Source: Agarophyton chilense
Taxonomy: Eukaryota; Rhodophyta; Florideophyceae; Gracilariales; Gracilariaceae
DNA length: 64,000 nucleotides
Assembly (NCBI GenBank): GCA_030374765.1
Contig: JARGXX010000022.1
Coordinates: 1-64,000 of the forward strand
Direction: 5' to 3'
In this document: in pieces, positions 1-11,269 of the stretch
Layout: each line of letters opens with the position of its first letter
Position numbering within the stretch: position 1 is the first letter of the stretch
Translations under genes and position numbers: made by a program
Notes under the pieces: model-generated
What the model was told of the DNA's origin: nothing
The model's input: the letters and a program-made list of their open reading frames with translations, nothing else
The model's database searches: none

Positions 1-3000
1 TCCTAAGGTTCGAATTCTTGACTGCGGCACTCCCAAGGTACTTGGTGCGATGTACTGGCGTTTACTGCGTAGTCCTACAGGTTGGAGCTACAGAAACGAT
101 GGCTTGAAGACGAAAGGATGGAACTAATATACCAAAGGGGGTTATTTCGTATCCTATCGGTGCCTACCGTACTCTAAGAGAGAAGCGTCACTCGAGCCAA
201 GTAAATAGTACTGGCGAGGCGCTGATATCTCCCTGGCACTGTACTGCTAATCTATTACACTAATTAAAAAAAATTGATAATCTACATGATTCCACCTGAG
301 GTCGACTCGTACACGTGTCACCTGCAAGATTCTTCAGGGCCCAGTGGCATACTGTGTTCAACCGGTATTATCGCTCCTTCACATAATGAGCTACACCGAT
401 GAGGTAAGTATGCTACATGTTGGACCTGGATGGTTGCTGGCATGGGCCGTGTACTACAGGGGTTTGGTTAGCAATCAGCTTAGCTTTGCGCTAATTTAGT
501 ATTAGTTAGATAAGAATAAGTAGATAGGAAGGTGCGCCTCAAGTGGACCTGCCCGTGACCAAGTAACGAGAAGCGCCACCGTAGGCCTGGTGGCCCGTGA
601 GATATATATCTTCACTAAGCCTGGCCACCCCTTTCACTATTGTAAAGAGAAGCACCTACTAGACTTTGCTTGACACTTTCGGTTTCTACAGTCGACCATA
701 AATGTAAGGCTAGTGTCCTTCTGGTTTCTTGGACCCGCGTGGGCTGCGCACCACCGTCTCCCAACCTGGCCTCAATACGCCCGCCATTCCTGTTGCATCA
801 TTCAGTGGCTAATGCTGCCACACCTTATAGGTATCTTCAATCTCTTCCTCCTAGGTCGAGCCCGTCGGGCGTTCTCTAGAGCCGTCCGGTCTTGCACCCC
901 CGCTACAGTTTTGGTTCATACCAAACAGACGATTTAAACGTTTGCTTTTGGTATTACGTTTATAGTGAGTCATATCTTCGAAAATATCATGTTAAAGAAC
1001 ATTTTCGATAGCATAGAGCTTATGTGCAGTTCTATACTTGGTAAATGGAAAGCACTGCTTTGAGATGGATTACACTTAGTGAGATTTCTTTCTTTCCTGC
1101 ACCAAGAGCTACAGGAACGTATCTTATTTGTCTGTTTATCACTTGTGCCTTGCAGGCTTTATAGGAGAATGTTAAGAACTTTTGGACTTTAAGATAGTGA
1201 GAATTGTAAATTGGATTAAATCTTCAGTTTAGGAATGCGCCAGTGATCTCTACTAATGCAGGAAGAAGAGTAGTTTTCGAAATTAACAACTATAATTTCC
1301 TTCAATTATTTAAGCCGACGTGCATATGTTAAAATTAAAAGTTTAAGTCTTTCTTAGATAGTTATGTCGAATTGTGGTTGTTTATTCGTAACATCTTAAA
1401 GCCTTTCTCACTTTAAAATGATGTCACTGTACGTATGAAGGTGAACAGCTACCAATCGTTCTCAAGAAAGTCTAATAAAGAGAGTTCCTGATCAATACCG
1501 TATTGGACAAAAACTAAATACATCCTGGGCATGTAGTATCTCGAGCGGGGAAAGTCCATTATTGAATACACCATTTCGTCTTAATCCTTATTCTTATCCG
1601 TACTACCTCTCTAAAGAAATGCATTCATACTTTTATTTGCTGGCTATGTAAGAGATTGGTATATATTACGAGAAAAAGTATAAACATATGGCTTGAAAAC
1701 GTTTTAAAAAGCTCGGAATATATGATTTGGTACTTAACCGCATTTAAACCTCGAGAAGCATTGATTAAGTAATATTTCGATTCCAGCCTCTCTGGAAAGC
1801 ACTCCCTTTTACGACCCCGAATCGCTATTTTAAGCAGACCGACCGAACCAACCTTAAACTCTCTGGGGACGTGAATCAAATTATTGAGGTACTGTTCCCT
1901 ACAGGGGCTAGAATAAACTACTAGATCTCCCATACATAAACAGTGTGGATACTCGAAATTCACATATATGCACAGCAATTTATCTTTTGCTCTGTAGATG
2001 AACAACAAAACAGTAAATTTAATTTGGATAAATATAAACTAAAAAAGCAAAAACAAGTATGTGACGCAAATACAGTGAATTTGCAAGGGAATAAACTATT
2101 TGCGCAAAAAATTACACATTATGCCGATTGATGGTCTCGTCATCGGAACTGATTTTGTTGGTCAACATCCTCTCTGAGGAGACTGTAAGGAAAAGGGCAT
2201 GGCACTCAACCGGTCTGCACTTCCTCGTCTGATGACCCTTCGGGAAATTGGCAGGCTGGTTGCGAAGGCAAGGGGTGATGTAGGTTGTAATTATTCAATT
2301 GCTGACACCCTCTGGCTTCTCTTTTCCGATAGGACAGAGGCAAATTGGGGAGGCGTAGGCTCGAAAGGCCGCCGAGAGCGCGTAGGAGCTACAGTATTTA
2401 TACTGACAGGTGGCGTCGAATGACGACGCCGTGATCAAGCGAATTGTATATTTCTTTATGTGTTTCTAGACTGCCTCATTAAAGAAGGCGGTGCGGAAGA
2501 CTAGGGAGATGCGCTTCTCAACCATTTAGCTTTATCTTACTCTAATCATGCTACCCCTACATTTCCCCTCGACCCATCCAGTAAACTCAATTTCCGCGCT
2601 TTTTAGTTTCTGCTAGTCAATCAGCTTAAGTCCGACAACAATTTTGCGTGAAGGTACATTCGCCCCTGCGTTTTTTCTTTGCCCTATACTTCTGATGAAT
2701 GAGTTTGCGCGTAGTAATAATACTTTTACCAATCGAAAGCCGCCTGTTTTTCAAACGCAAATAGTATGCACCATCAGCTGCTCGAAACGGATGACTTAAA
2801 ACGTGTGTATTTATTAATTACACACAAAACATAAAAATATCCTCATAAAACTTTCCCCCCAGCGATATTTTGAGTCAATCAATCTCCATAACTGCGTCAA
2901 TCTTTCAAAGAAATTTCCAACAATTATATGGTCACTCGAACCTTTCCTCTTGCTTTCTTCTTCGATTAAAGAAAGACACACCCATTATTAGATTTTCTCG

Positions 3001-4869
3001 TTGAGTGAATAGCCCGCAAATGTTCCCGAGTTCCTTGATATCCTTTATCTAATAAAGGAACACACTGATTCAGATATTTTTCTAATAAGTCACTAGAGTT
3101 CAAAAAAAATAAGAACCTCCATTGTCTCGTTTCTGTGAAGCTGTTTTGTGCATATTAATATTCGAATAGAAAATATCGATATAGGTTTTAAAAAATGGTG
3201 CTTAGTTAGTGGAATTCATAGCAAGACCATTTGAAAGCACAGAAATCTCAGTCTTGAACCCATGTAGTTTGTGCTTTACGCTTAAATATTTCTTACCCTC
3301 CACCATACAACCAGATAGACGATATGACTGTTGAAAAAATTACGTCGGTAGCGTATCGAAAGAATTTGAAATTATGAAAACTTCTATGCTTTTGAAAACA
3401 TTTTGTCATATCATAACGACCATCACTTTCGTCAACATAATGATGTTACATTTCGATACAAATGCAGCTAAGAAACTTCAACGTCATTCGTTTAAAATAA
3501 GATCCTAATGTTCCAAAAACGTTACCCGAACATTTCCACTTTCCTCCATGCTTCAGCGTAGTAAGTAGCATAAAAAACATATCTTTTGGAATAAACAAAT
3601 ATTTTTTGCTCTTACCTGTACTTCATTATTCATCAACAATGCCGGACAAAACCAACCAAATTTCATCGAGTTCATTAGATAAAACAATTACCCATTTTTA
3701 AAATATTGCGGACCCATTATGCAAATAAGAAAAATCGTAAACTGGATATTGAGAATCTGTTTTCCCACCAGAATTATTGAGAAAGAGTTGAGCAGAGTAC
3801 GGATGACGTTTTGGTTTTTTCTCTAGTTCTCTAGCTGAAAGCATGCCCAGAGCTGAACCAACCTTGTGCAGAGTAATTTAGTCCATGGTGAGTTCTTATT
3901 TAGAATCTACAATTTCGCGTTCTGAAAAGATCGTATTTATATGGAAAAACTGTCTTTAATCGTGGGAATTATGTTTTCTCTGATCGTTTATTCTTTGAGT
4001 TATATCTTTTGTGTAATACGTAATCACGAGGTCTTTTGCTGTTGTGTAGTGTTTAACACAATATCGGCATCACTGTATAACTGTTGCTTTTTTGTGCGAA
4101 TACTACAATTTGGGTGAGAGATTTAACTTCCAGAACCTCTTTTTGTTTATAAATTTACTCTTAACGTTAGAAGCGTTCTGAGATCGCGTAAGAATAAATA
4201 TCTTGCCATAAAAATTACGTTTTTGAAAGTGTTTTGACAAAATTTTCACTGAGTTTTTTATCTGAAGTCCGTTCTGAAAAAGCGTGAATCCACGTTCACA
4301 GTTAAAAAACGCTTAGAAGAGAGGACGGGTGGCACCATATAATTCGTCAAAGAAAAACGTTGAATTTTGCACAGACAGAGTAGTATTTTTTTCTTATATG
4401 CGCTTGACTGTAATAGGAATGCTTAGTTATGGATGCATCAAATCTCCACAATATTGCGAAGTGGACCACCATCTACGCATTGCATATTATCGAAACCTGT
4501 TTTGGTGCCCAGACCAATAAAGTTTTGGTGTATTTGCGCACTGCATCTCAACCTTTAATCAGCCGGTTACTGCACATTGCGTTTTCTCGCACCACCTCGG
4601 CACCCTACACCATGCATGTCCCAAAAAGGACACGGTTCTGTTTTCCAAGCGATTAGTACCCCACCGCAGCATAAACGCAGAAGCCTAAACAAAATTTCTC
4701 ATCCTAAAACTACGACATCGCTTTTAATGAAGCCACTTCAAAGCTTGCAATGCAAACACGATGCACATTAAGGAGAAATGGAATGTGGCCCGATGTCTGT
4801 AAACTAGCTCTGAATGCTTCTTACAGACGTTAATCTACTGTACGCAATTCTTAAAAAAATCAAAATATT
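1..4869. other. Intergenic, no gene recognised
   Basis: Mostly AT-rich DNA without a convincing reading frame; the longest frame (minus strand, 1625-2008, 127 codons) has no recognisable motif. Positions 418-906 are richer in GC, contain a TATA-like run near 601-612 and begin TGTTGG, so they may be an old solo LTR, but no partner copy lies in the window. I see no tRNA, rRNA or transposase remnant here. Confidence 0.5.
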
Positions 4870-4906
4870 CGTTCACGCTCATTCACGTTCACGCTCGTTC
4901 ACGCTT
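4870..4906. repeat. Short tandem repeat, GTTCACGCTC-like
   Basis: About three to four imperfect copies of a ten-base unit, GTTCACGCTC or a one-base variant, lie in tandem roughly 380 bp beyond the 3' end of the zinc-finger gene. No coding or regulatory role is evident. Confidence 0.6.
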
Positions 4907-5288
4907 GTTAAGAACAGCCCTGAACTGTAGGCAAAACGTTAATTCCCGGAAATTTTGGGAAAGGGATATGTTTTTGAAAGACTTTATGTCCCATATTTAC
5001 ACACACCCTGCTGTATCTCCGCGCCGCTCAACATACTCGTCGCGTGCACGCCGCGCGTTGCGCTGCCGTGCAATCCCATTGGTGCGTCTTGCCGCGCGCC
5101 ACGTTTTCCTGATTTGTAGTCTTCATCAGCCTTGCGCAGTCGCCACTGCGCGCTCCCGATCGCTCCCGGTTGCTCCGCCCCCGCCGCCCTGTCTTGCGCC
5201 GCCTTCATCTGTTATCGCCATGGCTCGTATCGCCTTCCCCACGGAAACTTTCCTAGTGTATTGCACCCAACACTAAGCTTTTCCTTCG

Positions 5289-8000
5289 CTACAGCCCTTG
5301 CAATACCGACAGAGACCAACACCGCACCTCGGAATCGTCATCCGCAACCGGTGCATCCATCAACTCCATCCGCTCCTCCTTGCCCAACTCCTCCATGCCC
5401 TCCCCCTTTGCATCCCTCTCCCCGACCACCACCCCGGCTTCCCGCAAACTGGCCTCAACGCTTGCGTCCAGCAATTGCTGCAATTCATCCGCAAGCAAAG
5501 GCTCCTCCAGCTCCCCGAGCGCGCTCACTCCGAACGCGACCCGCGCCTCATCCCGTGGCGCCGTTGCCGCCTTCTTGCCGCCGCCGCCGCCTTCCCCAAG
5601 ACCCTTTTCTTCGCCCACGCGCTCTTTGCCCCCAAACCACTCGTGCTTTGCCCCAAACAACGCCTCATCGAGCTCGAGTGATTCCCAAATCGACCCCTTC
5701 GTGCCCACTTCTTGCACGCCGCCCGCAAACAGCGCCGCAACACCCTTACTTGCTCCGTGTTGCGCCGCCACACCCTCGCTCATCGTCTTCACCGTCTTGT
5801 GCCCACCTTGAGCACCACCCTCTGCCATGCTCCCCTTGGCGTGCACATAATCTCCGCCCTCCACACCCCCACCGCACTTCTCCCCCAAACATGCGGCCAC
5901 GCGTGGCGCACGCTTCTCACAGCGCGCTGCGCCACCGCACGCATAGCCTTGGCCTTGCTCACGCCCAACCACCGCACGCCCCGGCGCCACCCCATGCACT
6001 TCCTGTACCCCAAGCGCATCCATCTCCGGCTTTGCAACGTCGACGCCCACAGCCCCGGGTGCCGCATTCCCCGTTTCCTCCTTGGCATTGCCCTGTTGTG
6101 CCGCCCCGCTGTGGCGTATCATCTCGCGAATGTCCCCGCCGTGTCTCTGCATCTGGGCCACAAGCTCCTGTTTGCTTCTGGCCAACACCACTCTTTCCTC
6201 CGTCCTCGCTTTCTTCGGCTTGGAGCCGATCTCGTCCTTTCGGTGGCGCTTGGTGATCCTTTTCACCCTTCCCTTCTTCTTTGGCGCACGCTCGGCGCCG
6301 CGCCTGCTGTCGCCCTTCGCCGCAGGCAATGCTAGGCTGCCAGCACCACCATCTGCAGCAGCAGCACCCGTGCTCAAGCCTTGGTGCCCCTGGGCGAGCG
6401 GCTCTTGCGCCACTGCTGCGCTCAAGCCTTGGTGCCCCTGGGCGAGCAGCTGTTGCACCACAGCCATGCTCAAGCCTTGGTGCCCCTCGGCGAGCGGCTG
6501 CTGCGCCGCCACAGCCATGCTCAAGCCTTGGTGCCCCTCGGCGAGCGGCTGCTGCGCCACAGCCATGCTCAAGCCTTGGTGCCCCTCGGCGAGCGGCAGC
6601 CGCGCCACAGCCATGCTCAAGCCCTGGTGCCTCTCGGCGAGCGGGTGTTGCGCCACCGCCTTGCCAACCGACGTAATTGGCACAGCGGTCGGCCTGGGCT
6701 CGCCCAGTGGCGCACCACTACAGGCTGCTGTCTTCTCGGCCTCTTCGGAGCCGTTGGCAACTGGCTCACCACCACTGCTTTTCTTCTTTCTGTGGTTGAT
6801 CAAATTCAACCTACGCCGCTTTGATGTGCGGTTGTAGATGGCGCACTGAGCGTAAGGCGGGCACTCATCCCGGCAGTGTGTGCAGAGCCACTCACCAGCT
6901 CCCGCATTTCGGACTGCTTCCTTATCCCACTTGTGCTTCTCGAAGCATTTGTGGCAGATTACTTTCCTGCAGCTCGCCTGAAGCAGGTTTCCACACTTGA
7001 AATGCGGGAATTCCGGATCAGGGCGCCGCGAGCAGATGTGACAAAACTGGCTCGGAGTTGGTTGCGAGTATGTCCTAGCCTTCCGCTTTGTCCCGCGGCG
7101 CCCGGCACTCTGGCCCTCGGAAGCCGTTTCACGAGCCTTTTCCCCCGCGCTGCCGACGCTCTCCTTGCTGTCAGCGGGACGAATGTCCGAGAGCGTCGCT
7201 GACGGTTCCACGGGAATCGACGGCACCGAAAAGTGCAAGGAGTCACCCTGCGTGGACTGATCCGGGTGCGCCGGGGATCCCTGTTGCTTGTAGGGTCCCG
7301 TTTGCGGCCTAGTGGCCCCGGTCGCCACTGCAGTGGCCTGCCCGTTTCCCACGACGATGGCTTCACCAACTTGAGCTCTCTCGTCGGGCTTGTACACTTG
7401 GTCGGCCGCCATCCGCATGTTGCCGGAAGCTAGTGGGGGGGTGGGGGCTAAAGCTGGCGCGTAGTTGCCAGCGAGCCGCGTCAGCACCCCGTGCGTGTCC
7501 GCTTGGAGAACGGCGTCGTAAATTGATGGCTGCGGCTGTGGGATGGACACATTGCCCGTGCTCAAGTGGCCCACGTTTGCCGGCTGCTCACCAAGACTTG
7601 GCGTCCAGCTCGCGCCATAGCCGATTCCAAAGCCGAAATGAACTGGCGGCGTGAGGCCTCGTAACATCGAGTGCCCATCAAGCTGAGAGCCGCCGAACAA
7701 TCCACTTACGCCTGGCAGCACAATAGTGTCGTTGGGGTGGCTGAGCTGGATGGATTGCCACCCCATCCCAAGCAACGGAGGTTGCCCATCATGGCTGATG
7801 GGATCAATGAAACGGGTTGCTGCTGGGTTAACGCTTCTGCCCGGAATGACCACCGGGCCCTTGACTGTCGAAGGATTAGGGACAAACCAAGCATGTGGAA
7901 TTTGGGCGTTGTGACCAACAGCCCTGGGGTTCGAGGGGCGCATGCCCTGGCCGTCGGTAGATCCGGCGGGGGTAGCAGTCCAGTTCCTGCTGTTTTCCAT
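5289..8000 (-). CDS. Zinc-finger protein with zf-4CXXC_R1 (CDCA7-like) domain
   Basis: 903 codons from the ATG at 8000; a longer frame to 8015 has only a TTG start. Residues about 316-390 carry a cysteine cluster (CHIC, then C, CRKVICHKC, WLCTHC, CRDEC and a final C) followed by a basic RRR segment. This order fits zf-4CXXC_R1, the DNA-binding zinc finger of CDCA7-type nuclear proteins linked to chromatin remodelling and transcription. The N-terminal 300 residues are low-complexity, rich in Gly, Pro and Ser. The middle holds six tandem copies of a 16-17 residue unit with core GHQGLS, followed by basic, nuclear-signal-like segments (KKKGRVKR, KPKKAR). The C-terminus is acidic and Gly-rich. The stop is TAG. 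The spacing after the third Cys pair differs from textbook members, so a PHD- or RING-related treble clef is the main alternative. Confidence 0.7.
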   Translation of the reverse strand: MENSRNWTATPAGSTDGQGMRPSNPRAVGHNAQIPHAWFVPNPSTVKGPVVIPGRSVNPAATRFIDPISHDGQPPLLGMGWQSIQLSHPNDTIVLPGVSGLFGGSQLDGHSMLRGLTPPVHFGFGIGYGASWTPSLGEQPANVGHLSTGNVSIPQPQPSIYDAVLQADTHGVLTRLAGNYAPALAPTPPLASGNMRMAADQVYKPDERAQVGEAIVVGNGQATAVATGATRPQTGPYKQQGSPAHPDQSTQGDSLHFSVPSIPVEPSATLSDIRPADSKESVGSAGEKARETASEGQSAGRRGTKRKARTYSQPTPSQFCHICSRRPDPEFPHFKCGNLLQASCRKVICHKCFEKHKWDKEAVRNAGAGEWLCTHCRDECPPYAQCAIYNRTSKRRRLNLINHRKKKSSGGEPVANGSEEAEKTAACSGAPLGEPRPTAVPITSVGKAVAQHPLAERHQGLSMAVARLPLAEGHQGLSMAVAQQPLAEGHQGLSMAVAAQQPLAEGHQGLSMAVVQQLLAQGHQGLSAAVAQEPLAQGHQGLSTGAAAADGGAGSLALPAAKGDSRRGAERAPKKKGRVKRITKRHRKDEIGSKPKKARTEERVVLARSKQELVAQMQRHGGDIREMIRHSGAAQQGNAKEETGNAAPGAVGVDVAKPEMDALGVQEVHGVAPGRAVVGREQGQGYACGGAARCEKRAPRVAACLGEKCGGGVEGGDYVHAKGSMAEGGAQGGHKTVKTMSEGVAAQHGASKGVAALFAGGVQEVGTKGSIWESLELDEALFGAKHEWFGGKERVGEEKGLGEGGGGGKKAATAPRDEARVAFGVSALGELEEPLLADELQQLLDASVEASLREAGVVVGERDAKGEGMEELGKEERMELMDAPVADDDSEVRCWSLSVLQGL
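6370..6660 (-). repeat. Coding minisatellite, six 48-51 bp units
   Basis: Six tandem copies inside the zinc-finger gene encode a Pro-Leu-Ala-Glu-Gly-His-Gln-Gly-Leu-Ser core plus a variable Ala/Val/Gln tail. All unit lengths are multiples of three, so the frame holds. The strand bias also leaves long antisense frames open. Copy number is likely to vary between individuals. Confidence 0.85.
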
Positions 8001-9553
8001 CTCAACAAACACCAATGCTCACAGCGTTTTCGGACGTGGAATGCTTTTCTCAGTGCCAAGAAGACTATCGATATCCAAAAGGATACAGAGCAACCACGAG
8101 AAATGTAAATAGTTGAATGGGCGGAAACTTTCCCAGCCTGAAGCACTCAAAGACGAACAGATGTGGATGCTGCTCGCGTCCGATGGGTGGGGAGGGGAAG
8201 GTCGGAAGAAGGGCGAGCCACCGCCTCTAAATAGATAACAGAAGGGAGGGGTTTCGGGAGCGAACTGAGCTCGACTCTCATGAATCGGAGAGTGCGACAA
8301 TTCAGTTGACGTACTATGTCAAAGTGCATTCTCTTCTGAAAGTCCTCGTGGCGCATTGACGGTTGACCAATGGTGGGAAAAACTCCCTGTCTGTAGCTCC
8401 TCGCCGTGAGAGAACAACGGGAGAGAAGGTACAACCAACGGCTATGGTGAGAGGAAAAAGGCAGACAAGGAACCATCAGCGTACGTCGTGAATCGCAAAA
8501 CATGGACCATGTGCCGTGAATCGTAAACCCTGTGCTGAGAATTAAGTTGTACTGTTTTGCTCCATTCCAAATTGTTGGGAGAGGAAGAAGCGTCAAAAGA
8601 TATCAAGATAATATACCAGAAAAAGAGTTTCCAATCGCGAGAGAGACCGTATTGAGGGCAGAAAACATGCTCCTCCCGCCTCCGAGTACAAAATTATTGA
8701 CAGGTCGAGCGAGCTCTTTCCACCAATAACCATGAGCTGCCGCCAGTAGCTGTTTCGCAACCTACCCTTGGCATGTCAGCGAGGTTGGGGATTTTCCGTT
8801 CAGTGAGATTTGCTACTTAGAAAGGACAAAATAAGCTGACACTTTGGAGTAACTCAAGCATATCACTCCCCCAGCGCAAGGAGAAAAGTGAATGCTTTCT
8901 CTCGCAGTGTGTGTCTTTCAACCGTACAGTGTACGCTTGTCCCTCTTGCCGAAGAAGATTCCAAAAGAGAGGATGAAACGCTGATACTGTCTCCTCCAGA
9001 TTTGCTCTAGCAATCTGGCTTGGAAATCACACACCAAAACCGCAATGCAAAAACAGGCCGCTCGCCTCAAGGACGTTCGGATCAATTGCAAGTGCCACAT
9101 ATTCCAAAGATGTGCGATGAGGATGTTGATCGCTGTCCAACTCTTGTTTTCTAAGGTCCACTTTTTTGTTTGTTCTACAAACCTGCTTCCTACACTGATC
9201 GACACACCAAACCCTGGCTTTGCAGCGAGTTGCTATTTGAGTGCGGCGAGTCCGCCTATTACGGGAGCGAATGGCGTCTCGGCGATCAAGCAGGCCCAGT
9301 GCCCACAAAACCAAGGAACATAGGGAGAGGAAAAAAACATCTGCTTTGCATTAGAGACAGTCACAACCGCATCAGCCGTGAGTGGCATCCTCGCACAAAA
9401 TTACTACCGTGATCTCCGAAGAAAAGTTTCAAAGGAAGGCTTGTTTTTCAGGTTAGTTTCCTGTATTGCGGAGCCGCTTCATCAGGGACGGGTCTAGGCG
9501 GCCCAGCGGTGGGTATTGGTTTTGGTGGATATGCAGAAGATCTGGTGCTCTGG
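8001..9553. other. Intergenic, between zinc-finger and SF3B4 genes
   Basis: This lies upstream of the minus-strand zinc-finger gene and downstream of the minus-strand SF3B4 gene, so it should hold the promoter of the first and the terminator of the second. Short frames on both strands show no domain. No repeat or mobile element is recognised. Confidence 0.5.
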
Positions 9554-10478
9554 TTAACGGCACCAAAGCGACGGTTTTGGGTCCGTCCAATTTGCGATGG
9601 TGCCGCAACGTTTGGGGGCGGATACTGGTTCACTTAAAGGCCTTGAGTATATTGTGGGCGGGCCACTGCACCCGACCAGTTTGGGACGCCAGTTTGGGAC
9701 GCGGGGTTGCACCGGATAATCATATGACGGTGGCTGGTACATTGGAATACGCGCATTTGGTGGATACGTTGGAATTGTATGAGGCGGAAGAGGGTGTGGG
9801 GCGTGAACGCGGCTTGGAGGCTTGTCCGAAAATAGAGTGTTGGGGCGTAGATGCTTTTCCAGGTCAGCAGCTCGACGGGCTTCCGCCCCTTTAGCCGCCA
9901 AAATTCGTTCGGCTTGGGAACCATGTCTCTCCCGTTTCTCCGAATCCTTTTTGAAAGCGTACTGAATAGTGACAGGAGTGTTGCAAACGTATTGACCATT
10001 CATTGCTGCGATAGCAGCATCTGAGTGCTCGAAGCAGGAGTACTTAACGAAACCATATCGCTTCGATTGGTTGGTGTTCGGGTCCCGCATGATAAATGGC
10101 GCTTCTACCAAGGGGCTAAACGCTGAAAAAGCGTCATGCAATAATTTCTCGTCGACGTTGTCCACCAAATTGCCAATGAAAAGGTTTGCGTCGACGTCTT
10201 GGGTGCGACGATCCACGGTGGACTGAGGGACGCGAATTGGCTTTGAATAAAGCTGGACAAGATTGAGCACCTTTGAGGCGTACAGGGCGTCTAGCGGGGT
10301 GTAAAACTCACAAGAACCATAGCGAAAATGCTCGCCCGTGATGCGATTGCGCGGGATGTACACATGACGTACGGGGGCAGCTTGGACTATAAGCTCCTGC
10401 AAGAGGGCATCTGATACCTTGTCATCGAGTGTTCGTACATACAAGGGGTGGCTGCTGCTTATCCAAGTCCAGCAACAT
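9554..10478 (-). CDS. SF3B4: Splicing factor 3B subunit 4 (SF3B4/SAP49), two RRMs
   Basis: Subunit of the SF3b complex of the U2 snRNP, which helps anchor U2 near the branch point. Two RRMs sit head to tail: RRM1 begins YVRTLDDKV and RRM2 begins NLFIGNLVD, with RNP1-like KRYGFVKY. A diagnostic SF3B4 stretch follows RRM2 (MNGQYVCN, YAFKKDS, ERHGS, AERILAAKG). The tail is Pro-rich but shorter than in animal SF3B4. The RRM1 RNP1 segment reads RYGSCEF, so the usual central aromatic is Ser. The conserved frame runs back to 10444 without an in-frame ATG. The ATG at 10478 (MLLDLDKQQ) joins it only if one C of a CCCC run (plus 10445-10448) is removed, so either the assembly has a one-base error or the start is unusual. 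The stop is TAA. Confidence 0.85.
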
Positions 10479-11269
10479 TCGCGCGCGCGAACGTCGTGGA
10501 CGTGAGTGGCGAGAAAGGCTGTGTCTAAAGCAGAGCGTGAACGTTGACTCGTGAACGCGTGAATCTTTATTTGTACAAAGAAAAGCTGTAAGTTGAAGTG
10601 AGAACATTATTGGGAGACTCCTGAAAACTCAATTTATGTAGGCATAACTTTTGGATGAATTCTTGACTTTCACACTGGATGAACTACAGTCGAGAACCCT
10701 GCTCAAATCCTCTGGTACTTCATCTTTTTTAGACATCACATTTCCAACCCTGAGAACCAGTGCGATATCTCCTGAAGACGTTATTTGTACGACACAAGAA
10801 TTTATTTCTCGACTTCGGTGTTTTTAGCGTCGCTGACCTCGTCTTTAGTAGTAGTACGGAGTTCGAAACCTTTCACGAGTGCCCAACTTCGTTGGAATTC
10901 GAAACAAATCAAAACAAGCTGTAATATTATAATTCTAAACAATCAAGCAAGTCACCTTCTTCCTAAGACCAACGCTCTACAGTTTCCGAAAGTTTTTGGC
11001 AAGTCAGATGGATGAAAGCCATATTAGATTATTTAACTTCTCGATGCTCCCAAGAGAAAACATCAAAACTCGAGAATGCTCGCATTTGAAAACAAAATGT
11101 CAGCTCCGATCGATTCAATCCAGTATTTTCCATACAGAAAGAGTTTCGAGTATGTATCCATACATGACGTGCACGTCCAAGTACACATCACTGCTGTCAA
11201 GTAGAACGGTGCTCACCAGTCTTCAGTTGGGTTCTGAGATCCAGCTTCCCCTAAAATCACACAGCTCCA
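10479..11269. other. Intergenic, SF3B4 upstream region
   Basis: Between the start of SF3B4 and the end of the glycosyltransferase gene, both on the minus strand. Expected to hold the SF3B4 promoter and the glycosyltransferase 3' untranslated region. Short plus-strand frames (10785-11349) show no recognisable domain. Confidence 0.5.

Noticed and set aside
418-906. Possible solo LTR starting TGTTGG, with CTACA on both sides
   Set aside because: It does not end in CA where the CTACA match would require it, and no second copy lies in the window. Kept only as a remark.
1625-2008. 127-codon minus-strand ORF as a small gene
   Set aside because: Composition is that of AT-rich noise; no motif, no neighbour logic, and similar lengths occur by chance in this stretch.
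5132-6837. Long Pro-, Ala- and Cys-rich frames on the plus strand
   Set aside because: They are antisense to the zinc-finger gene. Its GC-rich codon use and minisatellite keep all frames open, and the readings lack any domain.
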